From NCBI GenBank assembly GCA_029204225.1, contig CM055096.1:40438733-40502732 (forward strand): a stretch of DNA of 64,000 nt, in the 5' to 3' direction. Below the pieces are notes generated by a model. The model saw only the letters and a list, made by a program, of their open reading frames with translations. It was not told the origin of the DNA and ran no database searches. Below are positions 24,921 through 36,812 of the stretch, in pieces. The stretch is from Diphasiastrum complanatum. Its lineage: Eukaryota; Streptophyta; Lycopodiopsida; Lycopodiales; Lycopodiaceae. Each line of letters starts with the position of its first letter. Within the stretch, counting starts at the first letter, position 1. Both the position numbers and the translations under genes were made by a program.

Positions 24921-26213
24921 ATGTCATCCATGGGTGGATATTTGATGGAATCAAGTGAGAGACTCACTTCCACAAATTATTCCATTTGGAAAGTGAGAAT
25001 GGAATCACTCCTAGTGATCCATGATCTATATGACATAGTTCAAGGAGTAGAGGAAGAGCCTCAAACTCCCCAAGAACAAGCCAAATACAAGAAGAGAGCA
25101 AGATTAGCTCTACATTGCATAAAGTTAAATGTATGCAATGACCTCTTGAAAGAGGTGTCTTCTTGTACCTCACCCAAAGAGGCTTGGGATTCATTAAAGA
25201 GCATTTATGAATCCAACAATACTTCAAGAATCCTCATGCTAAGAAATCAAGTTTTCCAAAGCATGAAAGGAAGTGGAGAGAGTGGACAAGAGTATGTTCT
25301 TAGGATCAAATCTCTTAACAAGGAGTTAAGTGCAATAGGAGAGAAGATCCAAGATCAAGAACTAGTACAAATCATTTTGAATGGTCTAAGTGATGAGTTT
25401 ACCAACTTAGTCCAATCATTTGCCATTCAAGACTCTCTTCCATCCATTGAAAAGTTGCACAATGTTCTTGTGGCTGAGGAGAGTAGCTCTACACCTCAAG
25501 ACAAGAATGGATAGCATGTCACTTAATGGAGGAGAGGAGAAAGCTAACTTTACATCTAAAGGCAAGAAAAAGCAAAATCCATTCAAGAAAAATCAAGGCA
25601 AGGAGGCCGAGATGAAGAATGAAGGATCTACCTCCAAAGGCAAAGTGAAGAACAAGGCAAAACTAAAGTGTTTCTTCTGTGGAAAGAAAGGACACTTTGC
25701 CTCAGAATGCTACTTGAAGAAGAATCAACAAGCCAAAGGAGATCAAGGGAACATTGCTCAAGAGGAAGAATATGAGTATGGATTCAACACATCCTTAATG
25801 GTTGCATCTACACCAACTTCAAGTCAAGACACATGGTGGATAGATAGTGGGGCTAGTTCCCACATGTCCTTTAACAAGCATTATTTTTCTACTCTTCTAT
25901 CTTGTAATGACTCTAAGAAGTCAATATACACTGCTAGTGATCAAGCATGCAAGATAGATGGCATAGGATCTATACCTCTTTGTTTAGGCACATCTAAAAG
26001 GATAGATCTAGATAATGTTTTGTATGTTCCTACCATTTCAAGAAACTTGCTTAGTGTAGGACAATTAATGGACAATGGACTAGATGTACATTTCAAGAAT
26101 GGAGTTTGTTCCATCTTGAAAAATGATAAGTGCATAGCTAGTGGCATTAAGCAAGGTAGACTTTTCAAGTTGGATGCTAATGTTGCAAGTGATGCAACCA
26201 ATAGATCCTCAAG
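24921..26213 (+). pseudogene. copia-type gag-protease, truncated
   Basis: Gag begins at 24921 (MSSMGGYLMESSERLTSTNY) and has the UBN2-type fold (YSIWKVRMESLL, then EAWDSLKSIYE). The frame ends at TAG 25512-25514; coding resumes one base out of register and continues from about 25510 to 26213. The second part has a CCHC knuckle (CFFCGKKGHFASEC), the protease motif WWIDSGASSHMSF with an intact D-S-G-A, and the start of the GAG-pre-integrase segment. It stops abruptly near 26213, where unrelated sequence of the opposite orientation begins. The copy lacks integrase, RT and RNase H. It follows directly on the leader of the LTR at 22961, which is odd because that LTR has a gypsy-type primer site. 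Confidence 0.8.
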
Positions 26214-26214
26214 T

Positions 26215-26681
26215 AGAATTTTATTCTATCACTTCACCCTTGGGCCTTTTAAAGAAATTATCAATTTCTATAAAAGTTAACTCGAAAGATGACATATGAA
26301 AATATCCAATTCCATGAAAAGTCAACAATAAGTGCAATCCACAAAAGATTTCACTCCATTACAAATAGGACTTTCCCTTTGAATATTTCCAATTTGAGTG
26401 ATAACATCCTTCATTCCACTAAAATCCATTTATGCAACTAGATATTCTAGGTTTGAGAAATTCAAACACTTTGACCTTAGAATTTATTTGAATTCCAAGC
26501 CTATTCACACAAGTAGTAGTTTATATGACATAACAGTCAAAAGAATAACTTCATGTTGGAAAGAATCATATAAATCAGTCTGATGTCTTATATTTGAGAA
26601 ATTACTTAAGAAGTAAAGGATTAATTAAGAAAGCGAGAAATAGATTTGACGGCCTATGATTTTGTGAATAGTGAGATACCA
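26215..26681 (-). mobile_element. 5' leader of a minus-strand copia-like element (fragment)
   Basis: On the minus strand a primer-like TGGTATCTCA lies at 26681-26672, followed by leader sequence without coding. The same leader, in the same orientation, is at 55690-56054; shared landmarks are AAATCTATTTCTC and the primer segment. At its lower end it is cut off by the + strand gag fragment at 26213. Confidence 0.5.
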
Positions 26682-27165
26682 CATTGGAGTTGAAATTTTG
26701 ATAGAATCTAGTGCAGTATGCAGATCACATCAATCAATCACCATAAACACTCATCACAAGCTCTCAAAGATGGCACAACAAAAGTTAATAGATTACAAAA
26801 AAACATTGTACATATAGAGTATTCACAAACTACATGAGAAAGACAGGTGTCCTAAAATTGGCCTACCACCTGTCAAACTAAGGTTGGGCCCAGTATGGCC
26901 AAATTCGACTGACAAACTTGGGACATGCCCCCAAGTATAGCAAGTAGTGCAAATAACTCTGTACAGGCTTATTTTTCCTACGTGTGGCTACTCGGCTAAC
27001 CCAAGTAGCCGGCTACGGGATCAGTGCCCGATCAATATATCCTAACTGGTCATGCCCCGATCACAACCATATACAGTAAACCAAATAAACTGTACACTAA
27101 TTACATCATCACATTTAGAGCTTATACTAATGAATAAGATTGAACCGGATTTTCAACTCTCTCCC
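26682..27165 (-). repeat. LTR between two interiors (minus strand)
   Basis: On the minus strand a purine tract (TTAAGGGAGAGAG, 27178-27166) precedes TTGAAAATCCGG; the segment ends TTTCAACTCCA before the primer-like TGGTATC. A purine tract on one side and a primer site on the other mean interior sequence flanks this LTR on both sides, as after recombination between tandem copies. Confidence 0.5.
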
Positions 27166-28111
27166 TTAAGCTCAAATGTGATAGGAGTAAAGAAATACAA
27201 ATTGTAGCAATGTCTGGAGTAGTGTAATAAAACTTGTATAGGATATATTGGTTAAGTTATGACTCGATTAGTGCAAATGATTGGAATGTGAAAATCTAGT
27301 AAATTGCTACTATCCACAACATTTCTTAACATATATTCAAGCATGACGTCTTGACTCTTGATTTTTGTATGACATTTTGTAAGATAATAATAATTGTCTC
27401 AAGTTCACAATATGACATAGCATTTCGTAAAGTAGTCATAGTACAAGATGCCAATCAATCATCGACTCTTGCAATTTCACATCGCATTTATAAGAGAAAG
27501 GTGATTGATCATAGTTGATGTTGCACAAACATCTTTAGGAAAGTATGAAAAGATTTTTTTTGTCCTACTGTGTGCTCCACAAACAATTAAGGGGCAGGGC
27601 CAAAAACTTCACATAATAAGTTTGACCTTCTAAATTATCAAAAGTCTCTAGATTACCAAGAGCATTGCCAACTTCAAAGTTTGGTGGCATCACCTCACAA
27701 TACATGTCAAGGAGGATTGATGGAGAAACATTGGAATATTGGATCATTCATCTTTTAATGCTCTCTATTTTAAAATTTATTGTTGATTTGTAAAGACGTC
27801 AGAGAGTTGAGAGCATCCATCTCCGTACTACAAAGTAAGCACATAAATAAACAAACTTGGGACATGGGGTTGGAGATTTTTGAGGTCATTTCTTTCATCC
27901 TAGACAGTAGAGGATGTTTAGAAGGAATGCATTAGGCTGCTTGCTCTCCTTCTATTGCTCTCTTCAAACTGATAAGTAAGTACAAAGATAAGTTGCTTAA
28001 AAGCACTCAAAGGGCTCATAAAAGAAGGATGGCCCGATAACTCTAGAATTAAGCACACGTGGTGTCGTCGAAATAAGAAAGCACTGTATAAGTCGATCAT
28101 TGCTATTTTAA
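27166..28111 (-). other. Retroelement-derived non-coding region
   Basis: No reading frame is recognised. The upper part, next to the purine tract of the copia element above, is probably its 3' LTR (see the purine tract at 28112-28126). No second copy of this LTR was found upstream of that element. Confidence 0.35.
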
Positions 28112-28126
28112 CTCTCTCTCTCCCTC
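28112..28126 (-). other. Polypurine tract of copia-2
   Basis: The minus strand reads TTGAGGGAGAGAGAGTT about 90 bp after the pol stop codon. This is the usual position and composition of a copia polypurine tract, priming plus-strand synthesis, and marks the start of the 3' LTR. Confidence 0.7.
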
Positions 28127-28208
28127 AATGATCAACGTCTCTTTTTATTTTAGAGTTTACTCTATTCATGGAACATACCTCCATGATAGTATTACAAGTA
28201 AAGGCTTT

Positions 28209-31200
28209 TTACATAACCAGATCTAAGCCAAGTTTGGCTCTGAAAGTCTCAAACTTTTCTTTACTTAACGCTTTCATAAATATATCAGCAACTTGTAATA
28301 ACGTAGAACAATGTACAATACTTATATCTTCGGATTGTAACTTTTCACGCACAAAGTGATATTTTACTTCAATATGTTTTGTCCTTGCGTGAAAGATAGG
28401 ATTTTTAGCCAATTGTATTCCACTTTGACTGTCACAGAAAATAACAGTGGGATGTACCTGCTTCATGCCAATCTCACATAACAACTTACGTAGCCAAATA
28501 GCTTCCTAGGTAGCAGAACTCAACACTTTATATTCGGCTTTTGTGGAAGAAAGAGAAATAGTATCTTGCTTCTTGCTAGAACATGAAAAACAACCGCTAC
28601 CAAAATTGAAGGCATAACCTGTTGTTGACTTTCTATCATCTATACTTCCTGCCCAATCAGCGTCAACATAACCTTGCAACTTAGGTAAAACACTTTGTCT
28701 TTTGTAGATTAGACCAAGGTTAGGTGTACCTTTCACATACCTCAAAATCCTTTTTGCAGCTTTCCAATGGTCCATAGTGGGTGATGACATGAATTGGCTA
28801 ATCAAACTTACAACATAGCAGATATCAGGACGTGTAGTCGTAAGATATATCAAATTTCCAACTACCTGACGAAATAGTGTAGCATCAACATGTGCACTAT
28901 CATCAATACGAGATAATTTCTTACCAGCTTCACAAGGGGTGATGAAAGGTTTGCACTCTGTCATGTGAAATCTCTCCAATATCTCGCCCACATACTTGTT
29001 TTGACATAACCTGATATCACCACTAGTTTGTCATACTTCGACACCCAAGCAATAGTGCATAAGATCTAAATCTATCATCTCAAACTGCTTGCATGAGTTG
29101 GCTTTGATAGAACGAGTGAGGTTCTCATCATTGCCCGTGATAATGATATCATCAACGTAAAGTACAATCAAGGCAATGCTGTCATCATTTATAAGAACAT
29201 AAAGGTTTGGATCTGAATTTGTTCTTACAAACCCATGAGAAAGAAAGTAATTGTCAATGCGTCCATACCATGCACGTGGCGCTTGCTTAAGGCCATAAAG
29301 TGCTTTGTGTAGTTTACATACCTTCTGTTCTTGCCCTTTTGCCATGAAGCCCTACGGTTGGACCATGTAAACTTCTTCCTCTAAGTCACCATTCAAAAAT
29401 GCAGACTTCACATCCATTTGATGGATCTTCCACCCAAAATGAGATGCTAAGGCAATGATAAGGCATAGCGTAGTCCACTTAGCCACTGGAGCAAATGTCT
29501 CTTCATAGTCAATTCCTTTGCTTTGCTCATAACCCTTCACTACTAGGCGTGCCTTATACTTTGCTATTGTGCCATCCGCATGAAACTTTGTTCTAAACAC
29601 CCATTTGTTGTCAATGGGTTTCTTTCCAAGTGGTAGATCAACCAACTCCCATGTATCATGCCTGTGGATGGATTCTATTTCCTCTTCCATTGCCCTTTGC
29701 CACTCTTTGTGATCTTTTGCCTCATCAAAGGTTGATGGCTCTCGACACTTCAAAATGTCAGTCATTAGGGCATAGTTCACATAATAACGATCGGGAGACT
29801 TCCTTTCCCACCTTGATCTTCTCACTTCACCTTGGGTGCTAGATCCTAGTTGATTTAGCTTTGTGTCCTTCATGATCTTTTCATACCATTTTGGTATCTT
29901 AGATTCAGGTGATACACTACGTGGAGAGTATGTATCCCAAGGAGTGTCTAAGTAATGTCTCTTACTTCCAACCGGTTTCTCCTTTATTGCTCCTATTGGC
30001 AAGTACCTCCCCCTAGGCTCTTGAATAGGTGGTCTCTTTTCATACTCGTCTTCTCGACTCTCGTCTTCACGTGCATCATCTTGTGGAGCATCTTCTTCCT
30101 CCAGAATTGTGGGAAGTCTTTTGATGCTTTCACCACTTGCATGGTCTTCATCTTCATACCTATGCGTTTCATCAAAGATCACATCTTTGCTAATGTGAAT
30201 CTTATTCATTATAGGATGAAAACACCTGTAAGCTTTCGTCCTTTTATCATAATCGACGAAGATACACTTGATTTCTTTGGCATCAAGTTTCTTTCGCTCC
30301 TCCTTTGGCACATGTACATAGGCCTTACATCCAATGACACGAAACTTGTCGATTTTTGGCTTTATTCCAGTAAATGCTTCTTTAGGAGTCACATTTGGAA
30401 CCGCAACTGTAGGGCTCCTGTTTTGCAAGAGCGTTGCCGCACTGCACGCTTCCGACCAAAGTGAATCAGTCAAGTCCATTTGCTTCATCATGGAGCGTGC
30501 ACTCTCTATAATAGTGCTGTTTTTCCTTTCAGCTACACCATTACTATGCGGCGTGTGTGACTGTGTGAATTGTCGTTTGATGCCGTATTCTTTGCAAAAG
30601 TCCTCAAATTATCAGATTTGTATTTGTCCCCTCTATCAGATCTTAGCACTTTGATCCGTGCATCTAGTTGGTTCTCTACCAAAGTCTTGAACTCCTTGAA
30701 GCGAGCAAAAGCGTCAGATTTCTTCTTCAAGAAATAAATCCATGTCCTCCTAGAGTAATCATCTATGAAAGTCATAAAATAATACGCTTTCCCCAACGAC
30801 ATGGTCTTCATTGGGCCGCACAGGTCGATGTGAATGAGTTCCATCGGCTTCTTAGCTCTTGTAGCTCCACCTTTCTTGAATGTCTCCCTGTGATGCTTTC
30901 CCATTATGCATCTTTCACATATTGCATGATGATCATCCTGCAAGCCCGGTAACCCTATTACCATCTTCAGCTTTGCCATCAATCTCAAGCTCCCATAGTT
31001 CAAATGACCAAGTCTTCTGTGCCACAACTCAGATTGAGATGCTGTTGAGATAGCCAAACCATATTCACCTGGTTTTGCAGCATCCAATTTATAAAGGCCA
31101 TAGTTACTATCTCTATAACCCTTCGCCACCACTTTATGGTTGTGGTTCATATCCTTCATAAGGCATCCATCCTTGACAAATTCAACTTTAAGATGTTGAT

Positions 31201-32344
31201 TTGCCATTACACCAACAAAAAGCAAACTCTTTTTGAGTCCAGGAACATAAAGTAGATTAGGGATGTTCTTGATTTTACCATCAGGAAACTGCACAGGTAC
31301 ATTGCCCACACCCTGTATCTGACATTCCTCTCCATTGGCTTGAGTGACCTTATCCCCATCATGGATTGGTGAGAATTTTTCAAACCAATCACGTTTCCCG
31401 GTCATATGCCTTGTGGCGCCTGAATCTATGAACCATCTGGCACCATCATCAACTTCGGATGCCAATGCCGATGAGAAGACACTTGTCTCGTCATCTTATC
31501 CATCATCTTCAGCAATGTTTCCTTGTTGAGTCACTTTTTCCGTCTTTATGTCCGCTTTCTTCTTATAACACTCGCGTGCCCAATGACTCGGTTTGTGGCA
31601 ATAGTAACATTTGCCTTTTTTCTTCTTTTTTTCTTTTGATGACGACTTTCCCTCGTCATCATCATCCTTGGATTTCTTAGGAATCCTTTTCCATCCTTTA
31701 TGCTTACCTTTAGCAAGCAAGGATTGATCCTCCTGTGGTGTTTGCCTTGACTTCACCACTTCGCGACACTGCTCTTCTTGCAACATGATTTCGTGGAAGT
31801 CTTCAAGAGTAGACAACCTCTCCCTCAAAGCAATGCCGCTCACAAACATCTGTAGCCCTTTTGAGACACCGCCCATTGTGGTATGTACCAATTCAATATC
31901 TCTGATTGGTTCTCCAATCGCCACAAGTTGATCTCTCAGCTCCTTTATCCCGGTGATGAAAGATCCCACTGATTCACTTTCTTCCATCCTTACTGTGTTC
32001 AATCTTGACTTCAAGAACATGGCTCGAGCTAGATTGCAAGTTTGAAATTGCATTCTAAGAGCTTCCCAAGCTCCCCTAGCCATCGTGGCATCACTTATAT
32101 TAGTGATTACATGGTCTTTCATTGAAAGATTGATCAAGGACAATGCTCTCTGCACCTTTCTATCAAAGGCCCTTATGTCACCTGGAGTGGTATTTGGCCG
32201 GACTTCAATACCTGCCACGATCTCCCACAACTCTTTCTCCATCAAAATGCTCTTCATTTTGAATTTCCAGATGTTGTAGTTAGAGGCCCCATCAAGTTTG
32301 CTTGCATCGCTCAAAATTGCCTCATTGATGTTTGCCATCTCCAA
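28209..32344 (-). pseudogene. Ty1/copia gag-pol polyprotein, nearly complete (copia-2)
   Basis: Gag starts at 32344 with a UBN2 domain and a lysine-rich tail, then a CCHC knuckle (CYYCHKPSHWAREC). After an in-frame TAA at 31498-31496 the frame goes on through protease (WFIDSGATRHMT), GAG-pre-integrase (LWHRRLGHLN, CERCIMGKHHR) and integrase (HIDLCGPM, FIDDYSRR, LRSDRGDKY). A frameshift near 30530-30590 passes pol to a second frame, which holds the integrase C-terminus, RT (AKYKARLVVKGYEQSKGIDY; YVDD in LYVDDIIITGND) and RNase H (CDSQSGIQLAKNP, ADIFMKALS) down to 28209. Three in-frame stops interrupt it: TAG at 29354-29352 (for Glu of QPEGF), TGA at 29033-29031 (for Trp), TAG at 28508-28506 (for Gln). 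With only five lesions over 4.1 kb, the copy is recently dead. Confidence 0.92.
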
Positions 32345-33649
32345 ACTGCTTGTATGCTGGAGCCAACCGTGATGTCAGAAATCAATAATAATGACCTGCA
32401 ATTCTTAGCTTACCAAGCCACCCACCGCTCTTTCGCCAAACTGAATGCCAAACTGGCATCGTTTTCCGAAATGCTTCTCGTCACCAACTCCCAGTTTCCT
32501 ACCCAGTGGAATGGTGAAATCACTTATGGCATGCTTCGAACACTTTCTCCATGACAATCACTCTGTTTTGGTGTACCGTACTTGCAGGTACAGTCATGGT
32601 GCCCTTCGTTTGGAGGCTATAGCCTTTCGTTTGGCCAAAATAGGCTAAAGGAGGTGAAAATAAGGGCAATTTGGGTTTGTGAACTGTTTCTTCAGTGTAA
32701 AGAAACTTCACCCTTCAAAAACTTGGGACCCAACAATTTTTCTAGTTTGAAGATTTTTAATGAAGTTGCAATGCACTTTGCACTTCAGACCCCTTCAGAC
32801 TTTTTCACTTCAATCCAACGGATTCTTTAGATCCAACAACCCACCTATCGTGTAATAACCATCGTCGATCTGTGTGATTCGAGATCAGACGACTTTCCAC
32901 GCTTTTGTGCGTTGATCAAGGTCCTTCGAAGCACCAAGCACTTCGGGCCGCTAACTGGCAAGCTGAACTGGGCGCGTGAGAGGTCCCGCGACCTCTCCTC
33001 CTCTTCTCTCTCTCTACGATGGACTCTTCTCTCTCTTCAGAGGCCATGGCTGCTCCCTGTGGATCAATCTGGCTGCTTTCTTCCTCCACGGCCAGTCGCG
33101 GCCTCCCTACTGCTGAATTGCACTACCAAGACGCCCATTCTCAACAACTTAAAGCTCTGAAAACGACCTCCTACAAGGAGATATCCCAGATTTTGCACTT
33201 TGAAACCCTAGCAACTCTGAAGAGAAGGATATATTGAGCTTTACTCAGGCTTTTCCTGAGCTTTCACTTGCAGCTCCTATCTGGTTGAGGTCGCCCTATT
33301 GTAGGCAATCTTCTGCTCCAAACCACTCTTCAAACGGTGTTCGATTGGATTCAAACCAATACAAACGCCAAGCAACCATCCAGAAGAATTTTTCAGCTTC
33401 AAACTTTGCTTGCTTTCAGATTCAACCGACAATTCCCTGTCTCTGAATCCTTTTTACAGTTTTGAGCCGTTCCACGAATCTCCACAGACTCGGTTTTGTG
33501 CTTCCTAGCCAACAAACCGTCGTGAATTTGCAGCTCTCTGTTCTTGTCCGGTGATTCAAGCCACCAAGGTTATATAAGGATTAGAAATCTATTAATTATC
33601 ACATCAACTTAACCATTAGGGAGGCGCCTCATAGAGCGGAATATGTTTG

Positions 33650-33650
<1 letters not shown>
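32345..33650. other. Leader/flank upstream of copia-2
   Basis: This is the non-coding sequence upstream of copia-2 gag when read on the minus strand. No iMet-type primer site or LTR partner was found, so the 5' end of the element is missing or unrecognised. Short open stretches on both strands show no domain. Confidence 0.35.

Positions 33651-33722
<72 letters not shown>
33651..33722. repeat. (CT)n microsatellite
   Basis: 72 bp of uninterrupted CT repeat. Confidence 0.97.
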
Positions 33723-33725
<3 letters not shown>

Positions 33726-34289
33726 AAATTCAAGCAGGGAAGGTCGCCTCCTTGGGGCATTCCGCCCGAGGAAGGGCTTTTGCCCTTGGATGGACGCCCT
33801 TCCTAGGCGAAATGCCCTCCAAGGACAAACCTCCCCCCTTTCCATCCGGGAAAAAGGTTATTTTTAGTGATGTCATGTGTTGGTGTCAAAAATGTGATTG
33901 GAATATGAGTTTCCAATGACCTTTTGATGGGGATTAAATTAAACTTTTGCTATGAATCACCAAGTTTTTAATGTTTTTAAACTGAAAAAATAAATATGAA
34001 AATGTGAGTGTAAAAATGGCATTCATGATAATAAAGAAATAAACCCATAAGAAAGAAAGCAATGAGCGTAGATTATTTTTCATTCTTATTTGAAATGATT
34101 AGGTCATTTAATTGCACATGATTTGAAAGGTTATTAGAAACATCAATAAATAACTATCTATATATAATGTATGCAGCATAGGTCAAAACTCTCAGCATCT
34201 ATTTATTGATATATTTATTTATTTAAATGAATAAACTTTTGCACTCTGAATCAGAGACAGACGAGGCTGAAACGACGAGTCGTGACTAA
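33723..34289. other. Spacer with a GC-rich segment
   Basis: Positions 33735-33850 are GC-rich and contain partial repeats of GGAAGG/CCTTCC motifs that recur around 34780-34890 and 35520-35590. The remainder is AT-rich. No gene is seen. Confidence 0.3.
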
Positions 34290-34545
34290 TCACGCAACGT
34301 CCACCTCAGGACGGTACCGGCCCACGTGACAAGGCAGCCCACGTGCCCTGCTCTCATTCGGAAGTTCTGCCACGTTGCTCTCGATGTGAAAGAGTGTTGG
34401 AGGGCCCAACACGTGGAGAATCCCAAGTGGGCAGCGGAGCCCACCAACGAGTCCGGACGCTGACAGGGAAGCGACTTTCTTGACCGCAGTGTGCCAGCCA
34501 AGCCAACCGCGTGGTCACGTCGGCTTCGTATACCACGTCTGCAAA
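34290..34545. promoter_or_regulatory. ACGT/G-box cluster in a GC-rich island
   Basis: Seven ACGT cores lie within 245 bp. Three are perfect G-boxes, CACGTG, at 34323-34328, 34340-34345 and 34410-34415. The segment is GC-rich in AT-rich surroundings. G-boxes are bound by bZIP (including GBF) and bHLH factors. The nearest host gene is itself a GBF-type bZIP 4.5 kb downstream. Regulation of that gene from here is inference only. Confidence 0.4.
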
Positions 34546-36280
34546 ATACATACATCATATACAATACGGTCTACAAGAGTATTCTTCTGAAGTTCTGTAT
34601 ACTTTGATTCTGGGGCATTTTCAACACCCTACATTTTGCAAGGATCAATTTCTTTGCCAAATAAATAAATAATTGTTGTCAATTCTCTCATTAGATGTTT
34701 TACATAAAATTGATGGTCACTTGTAAATGCTACTTTGTGAGGTGGCTCCATAATACAAATAAAAAGACAAAACACTTGGCATCCCGAAGGGGAAGGTCAT
34801 CACCATAGCGCTATCCATCCTGGGAGGTCGGCTACCTAAGGGCATCCCTTGGTTTAGGGTGGAAGTCCCAAGGATGGTAGGGCCTTCCAGTACATAATGC
34901 CTATGTGTGAGACTTTTTTTATGGTTACTATATAAAAATTTACATGGATAGCCAATAATTGATCGCTATATAGCATGTTTTGTATATATGCTATGTGGAA
35001 ACTATGAATTGGTTATTCACATCCACAAAGTGTGCATGTGGTACTGGCAACAATTCATCCACTGTCCACATAATCTAGTGGAATGTGTAGATGATTTCAA
35101 ATAATGTTTTCACGGGTGGCCTCAAAATACAAAAGGAAACCTTGATTGCATTACAAGTCCCTTATAAAATAGTGAGCTCTTTCATATGGTCCATTGGAAA
35201 AAAAAGGGCATTAAATACTCCCCAATGTTTTACAACTCCAAAGCGAAGTGGCTTGAATCAAGGATTATATACATAAAAGAACCAATGGTCTCTAATGCAT
35301 GTGCTAGTGCTCAAAGAAATAGAGCTTCAAAAGATAAGAGGATGACTTCCACACATAATGCAGAGTCAATATAATTTTCCTTGATTTTCTCTTGGTATTT
35401 ATTATGTGGTGGAATCTACAAAGTGTGTCTGAGTGCTTCATAATGAGTTTTAAGCATTGCCTATCTGCGGAGCCTATAACCATTCTCTTCTTATCAACTA
35501 TAATAAGGCGAGAGAATAGGGGGGAGGTTGACTTTCGAGGTGGAAAGACCTCCTGAGGATGGAAGGTCCGAGGAGGTTGACCTTCCGCATCGTGAAAACA
35601 TTTATTTATTTGTTTTCTCATAAACACCCACCTTTTGAGTGAGAAAAAGATAAATCTTTGTACATGGGTGCATATAAAAAAATGTTGTTTTAAAAATTAA
35701 AACCACAAAACAAATGCATGCATTTTGGGGGAGATGTGAGTGTTTTATTTTAACTAGATTCAGATTTTCAAGAGACTTGAGATCCATGTTTCTTCATGAA
35801 AAAGATTTATGAAAAGTTTGTAAATTGGTCTTATATTAAACTTTTACCAAGGACTTTGAAGCTCTATTTAAAGTCTGTCGAATATTTCTAACAAAAATGC
35901 ATATTTATTCTAAGGAATTTAACATCTTTAAAATGTTTATATATGTGCGTGTGTGTATTTGGAGAAATGAAGAATGAAGTGCATAATACATATATTCCAT
36001 TCTCACACAAACAGTGCGCAGTGCGCGGCCGTCTTTAAAAAACCAGGGTTATTGTCATTGGGTTCATCAAGGAGAAGTCCAAAAAATCCGTGGCGCCCTC
36101 TCACCCTTTGGAACGGGCGAGGATATATATATATATATGTGTGTGTGTGTGGGTGTGTAATACATAATTGATGTTTGGGCTTATAGTGGACAGATGGCAG
36201 ATTTTAATTGGATCTAACCACAAATGTTGAAACTCATATTAGTTTGGGCCTTTTAATTGAAAGGCCCAAACTTCAATTAT
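34546..36280. other. Intergenic, no gene recognised
   Basis: AT-rich sequence with two short GC-rich patches (34770-34890, 35510-35600) sharing GAGGTTGAC/CCTTCC-type motifs. A short TA/TG tract lies at 36122-36155. No supported gene. Confidence 0.35.
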
Positions 36281-36412
36281 GCCCGTTAGCAGGCTTGAGC
36301 AGACCTGCTACCTAGTAGCAGGCAGCCTTCAATGCACCTCGCCGCAGGGCGGCTCGGTGCATGAAAGTTGCATGCTACAGCCGGTAGTGGGCCTGCTCAC
36401 GGCCGCTACCTA
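36281..36412. repeat. Cluster of inverted repeats
   Basis: Two clear hairpins lie side by side. CCTGCTAC-CTA-GTAGCAGG (36304-36322) is a perfect 8-bp stem. 36332-36362 has outer arms ATGCACC/GGTGCAT and inner arms GCCGC/GCGGC with an AGG loop. Further GGTAG/CTACC arms follow at 36380-36410. The segment is GC-rich and non-coding. Confidence 0.7.
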
Positions 36413-36750
36413 GTCCATAGCTTCCATTCTCTCACACATTGGCTTTAGGCGCACTTAGTCCACAAAGGTACCTTTCTGGGCAGAATACCTTGGAGGAGTA
36501 TTATTTGTATGTACATACGTATTCGTATGAGCATAGTCATCGTAGTATGCCTCGCTGGCTTACGCCATTGAGATACGGGGGAGGTTCACCTGGGATGCGA
36601 TGAGGTGGAGGTTATCGTGATTGCCACTTGGAAAGGTTTGAATGATCTAGCGATGCAACGTGGCAGAATCTGAGGAGTATCAGAATATCTGACGGTGCGG
36701 GCTGAAAGTGGTGGAGGCTGGAGCTCTCTTCTGTTTTTGAATGGATCGTG

Positions 36751-36812
36751 GCGAGGGCGAGGGCGAGGGCGATGGCTATGGCGATGGCGATGGCGATGGC
36801 GATGGCGAGGGC
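36751..36812. repeat. GCGATG/GCGAGG hexanucleotide repeat
   Basis: About ten tandem hexamers. Read on the + strand it gives a Gly-Asp/Glu run that ends quickly at a stop; read on the minus strand, a His-Arg run. It is more likely a simple repeat in a leader or promoter than a gene. Confidence 0.7.
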
